Shown here: positions 43,070-54,773 of the stretch, piece by piece | Layout of the letters: the number at the start of each line of letters is the position of its first letter | Position numbering within the stretch: the first letter of the stretch is position 1 | Assembly: GCF_030272615.1 (NCBI RefSeq) | Contig: NC_081413.1 | Span: forward strand, 330,607,302 to 330,671,301 | DNA from: Cryptomeria japonica | Taxonomy: Eukaryota > Streptophyta > Pinopsida > Cupressales > Cupressaceae | Length of the DNA: 64,000 bases | Direction of reading: 5' to 3' | The notes under the pieces: generated by a model | What the model was told of the DNA's origin: nothing | Seen by the model: only the letters and a program-made list of their open reading frames with translations | Database searches by the model: none | Made by a program: the position numbers and the translations under genes

Positions 43070-46000
43070 ATGGCACCTAAGGGAGAATTCTCAGGAAAAG
43101 TTAATTACCTGAAAAGGGCCATTTGTGATGATTTTCTTGAACAGTTGACATTGTCAACTAATCTGGCATCGAAGGTGACAGAACTAGTGCCAAGAGCTCC
43201 TCACTTGAAAATAAAAGAGGGGTTATATGATAAGGGTAACTAGTTGAGAGACCCATAGGTTGGATTGTCTGGGTTGGGGTTGTTCAAAGTTGGATTTGGC
43301 ATGAGAAATTCCCCAGCCCCAATGAACAGCATCTGGGAGTTAGATGTGGGAAAATTGGTAGTTCCAAGAGTATTCATGGATATGGATCTCCTAACTCAGA
43401 TTGCACATAATTATGATCCAGTCACAAGGAGCATTAGGGATATAAATGGGAAAGCCCTCATTGAAATCCATAATGAGGAGTTCAAAAATGCATTTGGGCT
43501 TAATGAGTTTACTAATTTTCTAGAACCTATTAATTTCAAATCACTAGCTCAAGTATACAGTGCGCAAAGGAACCACCTTAGAAATGGGCCTCTTAAAGAA
43601 TTCTTTGTGAAGATAGGTGGGTTGATAGTTGTAGGACCCAACAATGAAGAGCCCTTCTCATTGAATCTATTCACCCTTAGGGCTAAGGGATTGTATTGGT
43701 TAATTTGCCAGATTTTAGGAGAGGATGCTGAGGCAAATATGCCCACTCATTACATGCTAATGATTGCTCAGATTTTGAATCCTTCTCTTGCAGTAACCTT
43801 TGATTATGCTTCCTTTATCACTGATGTTGTCCATGAAGGATTGATAGGAATAAAGAATGGGAAAGTGGATAGTCCTTTTGGATGGTATTCCCTCCTCATG
43901 CATCTATTTGTATTCAAGGGTGGTGATTATTTTGCAAATGGAATGGATCTTGTAAAAGAGAAAGATGGAGAAAAGATGCCAGTGCAATTATGGAGTATAG
44001 TGCTGTCATGGGACAGAAATGATGCTAGTTTCTTAAAGTTTTATTAATGTTTTGCATCAAAGATTAGGACTCTCCTCTGTTCAGAAAATCCAAGAGTCCC
44101 CAGGGTTCTTTTGGAATTTATTAGACCAAAAGAATTTGCAGAAAATATAAAAATTGTCCATAATTGGGGTGATATTTACTTATACCCCGTCTCCATAGTT
44201 TTCAAAGTATTTGGTTTCAGAGGCACTCCATTTTTACTGCCCTATCAGTTCCCTCTCAAAGTGGGAACTGCAAAAGTCCTCAGACAAATTGGTACTGTGC
44301 AAGAGCCAGAGCTAACAGGCAGGGGTAAAGGGACTATTTTCCCTATAGTTACTATAGCCCACCAATTTGTAATAACCAAGGGAGTTTGGAACTATTTTGT
44401 AGATTTTCTTCAACCTTATCATTTGTCAACTGCAGTATCCAGGTCTGTCGATCCTGAAGATTTATTCAATGGCATGTTTAGAAAGAGGGTAAAATGTAGA
44501 GGTAGACCCCATCAATTCCAGTTTCATGAAGACCTAATTAGAAATGAGTTTGACCTAGATGAGCAGGAGCTGAGGAAGGAAAAGTGGGTGGCTTATAAAA
44601 AGGCCTTAGACTTTGTACATCAATTTGATACCAGCTATGACCCATTGTCTAGCTTTCACCATTTTGAGGAGAAAATAAAGTTCCTAATTCTTTTTTTTCA
44701 TGATGTAATGCAATCTTTGAAAGAAAAGAGGGAGTTTTTAATTAAAAAAAACCCTAAAAAGGCAAGAATGGTTCTAAGTAGGTCTACATATGCCAGAGCA
44801 ATCCCTCTTGGTGACTACATGTTGCACAAGAAGTCTAATTACAGTGTGTTAATGCCTACAACAGGGGAGCCCTCTACCTCTAAAGGAAAGAGGAAGATAC
44901 AAGATGTCATTGACATCCAAGATAGCCCAAAGAAGCAAAGAGTAGAAAAGGAAATGCAATCTGATGAACCTTTGTATTCTCCATCTCAATCCCCTATTCA
45001 TATAGGAGATGAATAGGCAACAACTGAGCAACTGATATAGTTAGGCAGTATGGGAGAAATAGCTTACACGTATGATGAAGTAGAAGAGGGAATGCCAGAA
45101 GAGCCCCTTGTTGCTAAGATGAACATCACTACCAATGAGTTCAAGGGCAAGGAGTGGAATCATGAGATCAAGCAGGCCAGTCAAGACTTCTCAGCTCACA
45201 ACAACTTTGTTGCATCACGAGCATTCATGCAATTTGTGTGGAAGCAGAACATTGATAAATACAATGCAAGGTGTGAAAAGAGAAAAGGTGAGCAGCCTCA
45301 TAAAGATCCAGTTGTGGTTGAGGAGGAAATAAAGTAAGAAATGATAGATGAGTTTAAGACCATCACTCTTGAGCAAGGAAGAGATATGGTGGCACAAGCT
45401 GGAGTACTCATTCTCCCTGAGTGGGACATAGCAGATGCCTTGGTATTGGAGGTAGTGAGGAAAGAAACCAAACCCATGGAGGGAGTCACTTTTAGCAAAG
45501 ACAATGCCACACTAGGCATGTGGTCTCTTAAGAGAGATGAGAATAAGAGAAATAAGGACACCCCAGGGTCAAGTTACCTTGGTGGAATGATAGTGAAACG
45601 AGTGCAGAGCACTCGGGTAGTGGAAGCTACTAGCACTGTGCTAGAAACTGCAAAGTTTACTGTTGTAGTAGAAGAAAGGGAGGCTAAGGAAAAGGCAGAC
45701 CTCCAAGTTAAGTTGGAGACAATTTTGAAAGTTTACAACAGTGCTAAGGAAGAGGTAAGGGGTAAAGATAGCATCATTGCTAAGCTGCAAAGCCAGTTGA
45801 CAGGATAGTACCATCAAGGTGCATCTTCAACACTGATGATCTCCTCTTCTCCTAAAAGACCTCCACCTACCAGCCCCATTATTGAGTTCCCACCATCTCC
45901 AGCACCTTCTAGTTCTCAAATGGTTGAGATCACTCCCCAAGAATTGGAGAATTTAAAACAGGCTCAGGCCCTGTATGCAAAGAAGTATGAAGAAAGAGTA

Positions 46001-46690
46001 AGGGCTACAATTTTAAGTTTTGCTAATACCATAGGGGCCTCACTATTGTATAACAACATAAGCAAGATTTTAGATATGTGGAATGAGCTTAATGGAGATA
46101 AGGCCATTTTAATGCCTATTTTTGACAAGTGGAATCCTAGAGAACATGATTTGGAACTTATTTGTGCATCCTATGATGAAGCAGGGGTAGATCCTATTAT
46201 CAAATCCACTTTGTACACCACCAAGGACCTAGTAAAATTGGTAGAAGGGGTCGACAATGCTGCCAGGAAGATCAATTTGTATAAGAAGGAGTACACTAAT
46301 CAGGTTTTTGAATTGCTCCTAGGAGTTTTTGTCAGCCCAAATCAATTGAAGGACAAACAAGTGTGGCTTAAGGAATTAGAGGCTGAATTGTTAGTTAGAA
46401 TAAATGGAATTGTTGACTTAGATGATGCTTCCTATTTTGTTGTAACAATTCAGGAGATAGAGAGAATCAAATCTCATTATAGTTTTCTCAATTCAGAGGT
46501 CAACAAGATGAGGAATTCATGGAAAAAGTTAACCAAGGAAAAATCCAAAATGATTAACTTCGCGTGGCCAACTAATGATGTTTACAATGAGTGGACAAGA
46601 AAATATGCCATTCAGGATGCAGAACAGTTAGAAGAGGTTGCAACGAGACAACAAGTAGAAGAAGCTACGGAGGTTGAAAAAGACTTATAA
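43070..46690 (+). pseudogene. Large ORF of unknown function upstream of TE10 gag (about 1,200 codons)
   Basis: One frame (frame 2) runs from ATG 43070 (AAGATGGCACC) to TAA 46690 with no frameshift. It is broken by stops at 43241, 43256, 44045, 45014, 45038, 45335 and 45806, mostly TAG. Residues about 1-560 look globular, with IWELDVGKLVVPRVFMDMDL, PTHYMLMIAQILNPSLA and SPFGWYSLLMHLFVF. Near 44880-44950 is a bipartite nuclear-signal-like stretch (GKRKIQ...SPKKQR). Then come an acidic part, a charged helical region (45620-45800), a Pro/Ser linker (45836-45920) and a helical C terminus. Ogre elements carry an extra ORF1 of unknown function before gag; this could be that. The domain layout also parallels the TE5 long ORF. 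Confidence 0.6.
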
Positions 46691-47840
46691 CCGTTTTTGT
46701 AAAAGATTTTTGTAACTTCTTCTTGAGAAGAAATAATTGTAACAAATTCTCCTAGGAAAGTCTGAAGCTTTGTGCATCCATATTGTTATAAATGGATACC
46801 AGGACTAGTTAGAAATGATCGCAAAGAATTGTAAGAAAATGCTGCAGAAATTTATCCGAGCTTTTCCAAGTTTTTAATGGAGAATATTCGAAGGTTTCTT
46901 GTAATTCTTTTTTGAAGAAAATATCAATATACAGACCATTAGTGTTGAGTAAAAACTTTGTGTTGTCTTCAAATGTGTTTGCAAGTGTTTACTATTTCAT
47001 TCTAAATAATCCAGGGTTTTTTCATTTGAATAGGTGTTGTAAGGCAACTTTCAGTAGATATGTTTCTTAGCTTTTCTCTTCAGGAAGGGAATTAAATATG
47101 CAGAAATCACTTCTACCAGTAAATTCCTTGTGAGATATCTTGAATCTTGATGAGCATAGTTTGATTTGGTATGAATAAATTCTTATGTGTGTCAGGCATA
47201 TATAGGGATCTACAAAAGCCAAACTAATGGGATATGTATAGATATTTGATTGTGGGAGTATTGTTTGAACTTAGATGACTCTGTGACCTTGGATAAGGCA
47301 CTGGTATAGATCGAGGTTGTCCATTACATATTTTATAGGTCAAATATCTAATATGAGTACAATTTTCATTCCTTTGTTTCAATATGTTTTAAGGTGATTA
47401 GATCCACTGGTTTTCTGGACTGGTTTGTTGTGGATTTATCTTTTAAAAGTGTGAATTTAGTTCACAAAGGTATACCCGCCTGGACTTAGAGTAGGTCCGA
47501 AGTGTAGAAGGTTAAATCAAACCTTGTCATATGTTGTCCTGGAAGTTTCCTTCTCTTTAATATCTCTTCTGCATAGAGTTATCATATTATTATAAGGATG
47601 TTGAAGTGAATCAGATTTTGAAGACAATAAAAGTGGCAACTCTACTAGAGAATAAATGAATTGTTAAAAGTCTCTGGTTAAGAAAGATTTAATTCATATT
47701 GTGGTGACCCGGATGGGATAAGTCACATTAAGAATCCAGAAGCTGATTTTGTTCTTACATTTATAAAGAAAATCATTGTGTTTGTGGAATTGCAGCATTT
47801 CATTCTAAGCTTGTTTTCATAAATCCCATAGTCTTGTGGG
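46691..47840 (+). other. Non-coding region before the TE10 primer site
   Basis: No gene. It contains TATAAATGG at 46787-46795 and, about 130 bp on, ATCAATATAC, like an R/U5 segment of an LTR. If so, the LTR of TE10 ends near 47840 and the upstream ORF would lie inside or before the LTR rather than behind the primer site. Confidence 0.45.
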
Positions 47841-47860
47841 TGGCGACTCTGTTATCTTGG
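47841..47860 (+). other. Primer binding site of TE10, tRNA-Arg type
   Basis: TGGCGACTCTGTT matches, but for C-to-T changes, the form TGGCGACTCCGCT complementary to plant tRNA-Arg 3' ends and used by Ogre-like elements. The Gag ATG follows at 47909. Confidence 0.65.
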
Positions 47861-47908
47861 AACCAGTCCTTGTGAAATACTAATCATTCTAAAAGGAAAA
47901 CAAGCATA

Positions 47909-50283
47909 ATGCAAGGAGGAAAAAACACTAGATCATTCATGAAGAAGCATCCTCATGAGACTTTGCAAGAAGGTTTGCCAGAGCAGTCACGAAGAGGTCA
48001 TAAGAGATCAGTGTTACACGAGCCAGCAAATGCTACTTGGGTACAAAAGAATAATAATACCGGTAAGATGCCTGATCGACCTGTTTATGCAAAGTCTAAT
48101 TCTTCTTCCAGAGATTCTGAACATGATATATTAGGTTTCCATTCTGGATTGTTTGGAAATATTGATAATGCACATGCTTTAAATCAAGATTTATCCCATG
48201 TTAGTGTCTCTACAAGAGATAGGACCAGTTCAAACACAATTAGACACTCTGTGCCTAGAACAATCGATGGAAACATTAGTTTGATTGACATAGATCAAGT
48301 CAATATATCTTATTCTGAGGAAAATTTCCGTGATGAAGATAAAGTGTCCCAAGAGATTGAAGATTTGAATAGTAGAGTTCACCATTTAATCTCCCTAAGA
48401 GCCCAAAAGGAAGCAAATAAGAAGAAGGAAGTCAAAGCTAAATTAATGGAGAGAGATAGGATTCTTAGACAAATAGTTGATCTTGAAGTGTTAGCTAAGG
48501 AAAAAGAAAAGGGTGATGAGGAAGGCCCTGTGATTAGAGAAATTCTGATCCCCAAAGACAAGCAAGCATATAGGTCAGTAGTCCAACCAAACAGGGAAGT
48601 ATTTAGTGATTCTCAGCTTCCTAGGACTAATGTGGATAAAGGAAAACAGAAATGGGTGGATGATGGAATTGGATCTAAAAATGCAGAGGATATTTCTCTT
48701 AGGTCATCAGCACATGAGAGAGAAATGGAAAGAATGAGGAAAGAAAAGGAGGATTTACAAATGGAGTTAGAGAAAGCTGAGTTGGAAGAAGCCAATCAGG
48801 AAGTCAAAAGAAAAATTAGTTATCTAAAAGCTCCCCTGTCATGTTTCCATCAGAAGACCTTACTAAGCTTGATCCTCAGCAAATTTCCCTTCCCCCAGTT
48901 AAAATTCAACCTACGGTGCCTGCTAATATAGCATCAGTGAGTCAAATCCCTGTGAACAGTCAGCATACCCAAATATCTCAGTCTCCAATTCCAAAAGTTA
49001 GAATGACTATGGTAAACAATAATGTTATTACCCCTTTTCAAAGGAGACCTATCAATTTAGAGCAATATAGACAATTGTTCTTTGATGGGATCCCAGGATA
49101 TCCCAACCATGTTCCTACTAAGTTAAGGGACAGACTCCATAAATTTGTTGGAAACAATGCAATTAGTGTTGAGGAACATCTAAAATCTTTTGGGGACCTA
49201 ATAAATGATTATGAGATAGTGGATGAAGATGTCATCATGAAACTATTTGTTCAGTCCCTGGTTGATGATGCAAGAGAATGGTACAAAGGTCTTTCAGTTA
49301 ATAGCATTGGGTCATGGGAAGATTTTAAAATTTGTTTTAAAGAGCAATATGGTGATAAAACAAATGTGAGCTTTATGCTCAATGAATTTAATAACATCAA
49401 AAAGTCTGACAATGAAATGGTCACTGATTTTAATGCTAGATTCCAAAAAACCATGCATAGATTGTATCAGGTGATGAGATTAGATGATAACATGTGTCTG
49501 AATACCTACTACAATGCATTTGATTCTAAGATGGCCTATATCTTGAGGGATAATAATCCACATAACTTGAGGGATGCATTTAGAATTGCCATTAATGTAG
49601 AAAGCAATAGAAAAGCATCTGGGAAGTTAGGAAGGAGAACAGATGGTAGATTATGGCAACAAACAAAACAGCAACCTAATAAATTTGCTAAGGAGGAAGA
49701 CAAGATAGAGAAGTTGGTTATCGCAATGAAGGATTTGACTGCCAAGGTAAACAAAAATGACAAGCCTCATTATAACTGGCAGGATAGGCCCCCTAGACTA
49801 CATGATATGCCTTATAATACTAACTGGAAAGATGGCAAACCCCAAAGTGAGAAGCCCAAAATTGCTCAGAATCAGGATACTCCAGACCCCTTGAAAGGGA
49901 AAACTATCCATAATATAGAAAATAATCCTTGGTGCATTGCTTGTGATGGGCCACAATCTCCTCATCAATGTGCAGTAGCTCAAGCCCTTGAAGAATCCAT
50001 GAGACAAGAAGTTGAGCCTGACATTAACATGTTTGAGACTATTATAGAAAGTGATGAGGAATCTATACAAAGTGAATATAGTGATGTGCTGGATAATGAA
50101 AGGTTTGTTCAAGGACAACTAACCTTGGATTGGCATCCTACACTGAATGTGGTAACAATTGAGGATGAAGAAGTTCATCTTAGAAGGCCTAGTGAGGAAG
50201 AAGTTAAAAGTATCACTAAAGATGCCATTGCCAAAGCAAAACACAATTATAACTTAAGAAGCACCAAGAAGGACACTGATTAG
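47909..50283 (+). pseudogene. Gag of TE10
   Basis: The N-terminal part (ATG 47909, frame 2) is polar, with a Glu/Lys coiled coil at about 48330-48830. Near 48830-48930 homology passes to frame 1 (a frameshift), which carries the Gag domain: FDGIPGYPNHVPTKLRD, VSVEEHL-like ISVEEHLKSFGDLINDYEI, MKLFVQSLVDDAREWYKGL, GSWEDFKICFKEQYGDK. A C-terminal Cys/His cluster, CIACDGPQSPHQC, lies near 49935. TAG at 50281 ends the frame, but pol follows in the same frame, so the ancestor had one continuous gag-pol. Confidence 0.82.
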
Positions 50284-51269
50284 GGTGAACTTGGTTCCAT
50301 GTTCATAAAAGAGATTACTCAAAAGGGGGAAGCAAGTAGTGCTACTACTGTTCCTAAAATTGGTCAAGAAAAGAAGGAACAGGTTAAAGATGTACCCAAG
50401 AGTACAAATGATAAAAATACCAGTGATATACAAGGAGCTGCCACAGCAAAAAGGGCAAGTCAATTCAAGGAAGAAAGAGTTGGAGCTAATACTGAAATAA
50501 GCAATAGTTCTAATTTTGGCATGGCTCAAGCTCTTACTCAAATGAAGGTTACTATCCCATTAGTAGAATTGTTGAAAATAAAAGAACATAGGGATGCAAC
50601 TTTGTCTTTGTTTTCTAATATATCTGACAGTGACACAGTCCTACCCATCGATTCAGCTAAAAATGGAAAGGATCAGGAACTCCAAACCCCAGAGGTTTAT
50701 GTTGGAACCACTATCACTCAAGAGCCTTCATAGGTAGATCCTTTCTATGTCACTTTGTTAGTAAACAACCGGTTGATAAAAAACTGCATGATAGAATTAG
50801 GAGCTGCTGCTAATGTTATGCCCTATGGTGTTATGAAAGAATTAGGACTGTTAGTAACCACTGTATATGGAAAATGCTATGCTATGGATAACAGGGAAGT
50901 ACCTATGATAGGTACAATGAAATATGTTGAAGTAAAAATAGCAGCATTCCCTGAGGCAACTTATAAAATGGATGTTATTGTTATTGATACCAAGCCCCAT
51001 TATGGTATGTTACTGTCCAGGCAATGGGCAGTAGCAGTAGGAGGAAATGTTCAACTGGATTTATCTTATGCAACCATTCCAATCAATGGAAATCAGGTCA
51101 AGTTGTACAGAGAGCCACATGCTCCTAGGGTAATTGAAAATGTAGACCCTAATATGCTCAATTGTATGATTGATGTAGATCTTGATAATTTTAGACTTCA
51201 ACCAATTTTGCCTCAGTTGAAGAATACTGACCCCATTGTGGTTGAATTAGAATCACAACAATATGGTTT
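50284..51269 (+). pseudogene. Linker and protease of TE10
   Basis: Frame 1 continues after the TAG. A Lys/Thr/Ser-rich linker (50299-50730) ends at another TAG (50731). The protease follows: LVNNRLIKNCMIELGAAANV and MPYGVMKELG, then PHYGMLLSRQWAVAVGG near 50995-51045. The catalytic triplet, Asp-Leu-Gly or Asp-Ser-Gly in relatives, reads Glu-Leu-Gly, so the essential Asp is lost. The overall spacing is normal for a retropepsin. Confidence 0.75.
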
Positions 51270-51816
51270 ATGGCAGATGTATTTTGATTGAGCTTGCTCC
51301 AAAGAAGGATTTGTAGCAGGGGTTCTTTTTGTATCCCCATCAGGTATAACTTTTAAATATTCTTTCTTATTGGCTTTCTAGTACACAAATAATACTGTAG
51401 AGTATGAAGCTCTATTGCTGGGACTTGAGGTTGCAAAAAAGCATGGAATTCAGCTGTTGACAGTGTTAGGGGATTCAGAATTGGTTGTCTCTCTGGTAAG
51501 ATCCAAATATGCATCCAAAAATGACAGATTAAAGAGATATAAACATGCAGTATGGGATGTCATTGAGCATTTTAGTGCATTTTCTATTAATTGGATAGAG
51601 CGATCAAAGAATATTATGGCAGATTTTCTAGCTAATGTTGCATTAAAAAATGATGATGCAACACTGATCGGCATTTCCACTATGGAAATAAAATCTTGGC
51701 TTGCCATCCCTGATAATGTGTATAATTGGCAAGTTTTTGCTGATGATGAAGATATTCTTAGGTTCATCCAATGTGTTGATGATTATGATGGATAGAAGAT
51801 AGATTGCAATGCACTG
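51270..51816 (+). pseudogene. Archaeal-type RNase H of TE10, placed before the RT
   Basis: The domain starts at LWQMYFD (catalytic Asp) just before TGA 51289. It goes on in the same frame with GFVAGVLFVSPSG, a TAG at 51379, and then TNNTVEYEALLLGLEVAKKH (Glu), LTVLGDSELVVSLV (Asp), Y..W and NIMADFLANVAL (Asp). This is the pattern of the extra RNase H of Tat elements. TE7 and TE11 carry the same domain behind RT and RNase H, whereas here it lies between protease and RT. Stops at 51289, 51379 and 51793 inactivate it. Confidence 0.85.
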
Positions 51817-52974
51817 GTGGAGGTGGTTGATAACAAGGAAACAGTGTTTGGAAATGACTTGGTTCAGTTAGAAACAAATGAGATACCTAAAGGGATGGTG
51901 GAGTTAGAGAGCATGTTCAGTTACAATGACAGTCATTTACATCAGCAGTCTACCACCAAGTTGGAAGAATTAGAGGAGGTAAACCTGGGGATTGAATCAT
52001 CCCCTAAGTTAGTATACATTGGGAAGAAATTACCCCCTCATGTCAGGACTAATCTTATTAATTTATTGAAGAAATATAAACATGTTTTTGCTTGGTCTTA
52101 TGAAGACCTAAAGGTGTATAGACAAGATCTTTTTCAGCATGAAGTTCCTTTTCTTCCAGATGCTAAGCCTTTTAGATAGAAGCAGAGACCTATTAATCCC
52201 CTATTAGAAACTAAGATGCAGCAAGAGTTGACTAAGCTAAGAGAAGGTGGGATTATCAAACCCATAAGGCATTCTTCATGGGTCTCCAATTTAGTCCCAG
52301 TAAGAAAGAAAAATGGGGACATTAGATTGTGTGTGGATTTTAGAAATTTAAATGTTGCTTCTTTAAAGGACAAGTACTCTTCTCCCAATATGGAAGCTAT
52401 GTTGCAGAGAGTAACAGGTTGTGATCTTTTATCCATGATGGATGGTTTTTCAAGATACAATCAAGTGTTAGTGAGGGAATCTGAACAATTTAAAACTGCT
52501 TTCACTACTCCATGGGGGACATATGTTTATGTAAGAATACCATTCGGATTGAAAAATACTGGAGCTACATTTCAGAGAGCCATGGATGTAGCCTTCAAAG
52601 AATTCATTAATATCATCATGGTGGTTTATCAAGATTATCTAACTTGTTTCTCCAAAAGGGCTGATGATCATTGTGGACATTTCGAAAAGGTGTTCAATAA
52701 AGCCTTGGAATTTGGTGTGTCATTAAATCCCAATAAATGTCATTTTGGGGTCACTGAAGGAAAACTATTGGGACACATTGCTTCCAAGGAAGGGGTAAGG
52801 ATAGACCCTAAAAGAATTGAAGCAATAAACAAGGTGTCTGAACCAAAGACTGTTAAAGGTATTCAATCCTTTCTAGGCAAAGTGAACTTTGTTAGGAGAT
52901 TCATTGCAAACTTTGCAGAGATAGTGAAGCCCATTGTCAAGTTGCTCAAGAAGGATACCAAATTTTGTTGGGAT
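51817..52974 (+). pseudogene. Reverse transcriptase of TE10, cut by TE11
   Basis: Frame 1 carries a Ty3/gypsy RT: FAWSYEDL, TAG at 52177 inside the FRQKQRP-type segment (R*KQRPINP), LREGGIIKPIRHSSWVSNLV, LCVDFRNLNVASLKD, SMMDGFSRYNQVLV, IPFGLKNTGATFQRAMD. The catalytic box, normally Tyr-Leu-Asp-Asp, reads YQDY (near 52627-52638), so one catalytic Asp is lost. The thumb follows (NPNKCHFGVTEGKLLGHIAS, FLGKVNFVRRFIANFAEIVKP). Coding stops at KFCWD, where TE11 inserted after GGGAT. RNase H and integrase should continue beyond TE11, outside the window. Confidence 0.88.
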
Positions 52975-54532
52975 TGTAGACACCCAAAAATGGTCAATGC
53001 TTGCGAAGTCATACTTTAACAATTGCGCATTGCCTCATTTTAGGTTTTTGCATCGGATTAACATTTCTCCTATGTCACGCATTTGGTCTTTATCATTTGT
53101 GAACATCGAGTCATTCCTCTACATTCTTCAATCATCTCGTCCTCAGATTAGGTCTTGTCGACAACAAGCTTCAATCATGATTTGTCATCGATCGTTGTCC
53201 TCTTATCAATCTTGTCGATTTATCATCAATCCTTTAATCTTGTCATTTTAACGATCGATTTGTCATCGATCATTGTCATGTTCAATCTTGTCATCTTGCG
53301 ATCGATTTGTCATCGATCGTGGTCATGTCTAATCTTGTCATCTTGCAATCTATTTTGTCAATTTTGTCATTTTTCAACCGATTTATCATCGATCATTATC
53401 TATCTCAATTATGTCAATTTGGATCAATTTGTCATTGTTCCTCGTCAATTGGCGCATCTATCAATCAAATCATTTTGTCGCATTGGTCATTTATCAAAAT
53501 CAAATCATGACATTAATTATCCTCAATCAAGACCTAATTGTCATTTTCACATTTCTAATTCGTCTTCTAGGGTTTTATGATTTATTCATTTAACCTAATT
53601 TGTCATTTCTTCCTTTAGGATTAAATAAATTACTTATTTATCCTAAGTCTTCTCATTACAATTAAATCTTTATTTAATTGGCTAATTATTCCTCTTTGTG
53701 AATTGATTAATAAATGAAAAATTATAAATTAATTCACTAAATCCTAATTTCTAATTTCTTTCAATTTCTAATTCCTAATTTTCATCAATTTCAATTTCCT
53801 ATTTTTTCTAATTTTTCTAATTCAAATTCCACCTAATTATCTTGTCTCTAGTTCTCCCTATTTGTGTGCTTCATGCGTCATACTCTTGACATAGCAATTT
53901 GTCATAGAGTTTTGTCTTGACATAGAAATGTGTCATAGAATTTGTCCAAAATTGTCATAAAATTCTTGACATAGAAATGTGTCATAGAATTTGTCATAAA
54001 ATGTCATAAAATGTCATGAATTGTCATAAGCCTTGCATAGCAATTTGTCATAAAATCTGTCATAAGCCTCTTTGCATAGCAACATGTCATAATTTTGCTA
54101 TTATTGATTTGAATTTCTATTCAAATCTCTTTCATGCTAATTTTTCCATTTATCCAATTCTTCTATAAATTGGATAATTTTATTCAATCAATCCCTTAAT
54201 CTTGAGATCCTAATTCCTATCAAACTACCGAACTTTCGCTTCTAGTACTCTTGAGTTTTTCATCAATCTTGCTTTCAATTGTGAGTGCACTTGTAGGTGA
54301 GATCCACAAACCTATTGAAGAGGAAAGAACAACAATGGAGCCACATGGAAGGAGTATTCAATCTTACATCTGGTTTGCATAATGTTTTCTTTTGAATGCT
54401 TCGTTTTCATACCTCTATTGAATGTGCTTTGGAATTAGGTTCATTTCAATGAGTATTCTCATGATATTGCTTTGATTGTCTTGTGTTTTGATTAATCTAC
54501 TTATTGTGATGATTCCTAATTTCTATGCTACA
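52975..54532 (+). repeat. TE11 5' LTR (1,558 bp)
   Basis: It starts TGTAGACACC like the TE4 LTR and ends TGCTACA. The first 1.1 kb is full of the heptamer TTGTCAT and of GATCGAT palindromes. Two AT hairpins occur near 53622-53680. TATAAAT lies at 54164-54170. ORFs across it (53155-53593) are repeat artefacts. Confidence 0.85.
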
Positions 54533-54537
54533 TTAAT

Positions 54538-54555
54538 TGGTGAACCCGACGTGAA
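54538..54555 (+). other. Putative primer binding site of TE11
   Basis: TGGTGAACCCGACGTGAA lies 5 bp behind the LTR. It is similar in form to the TE4 site. I did not identify the tRNA. Confidence 0.6.
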
Positions 54556-54651
54556 TTACTAACCTTCTAACCCCTCTACTGTGATTTGGAGTGCTTCTAA
54601 GTTGATTTGCAGGTCAAAAACTCAAAAACAGGGCCGTGCAGGGTATTCTGA

Positions 54652-54773
54652 AGACTTCTGCGCTTGTGTGAAGCATCTTGCGCCTGTGTTGAAACATCTT
54701 GCGCTTGTGTTGAAGACTTCTGCACTTGTGTCAGACATCTTGCGCCTGTGTCATGACTTATGCGCCTGTGTCA
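54652..54773 (+). repeat. Six-copy, 20-21-bp minisatellite in the TE11 leader
   Basis: The unit is close to CATCTTGCGCCTGTGTTGAA, with alternating starts ACTTCTGC and CATCTTGC. It begins about 100 bp after the primer site. Confidence 0.85.

Noticed and set aside
41075-47840. Firm call of a 6.8-kb LTR for TE10
   Set aside because: Only a TG start and R/U5-like sequence support it; the second LTR is not in the window.
53155-53593. Overlapping ORFs rich in Ser, His, Ile
   Set aside because: They lie wholly inside the TE11 LTR and result from its TTGTCAT repeats.
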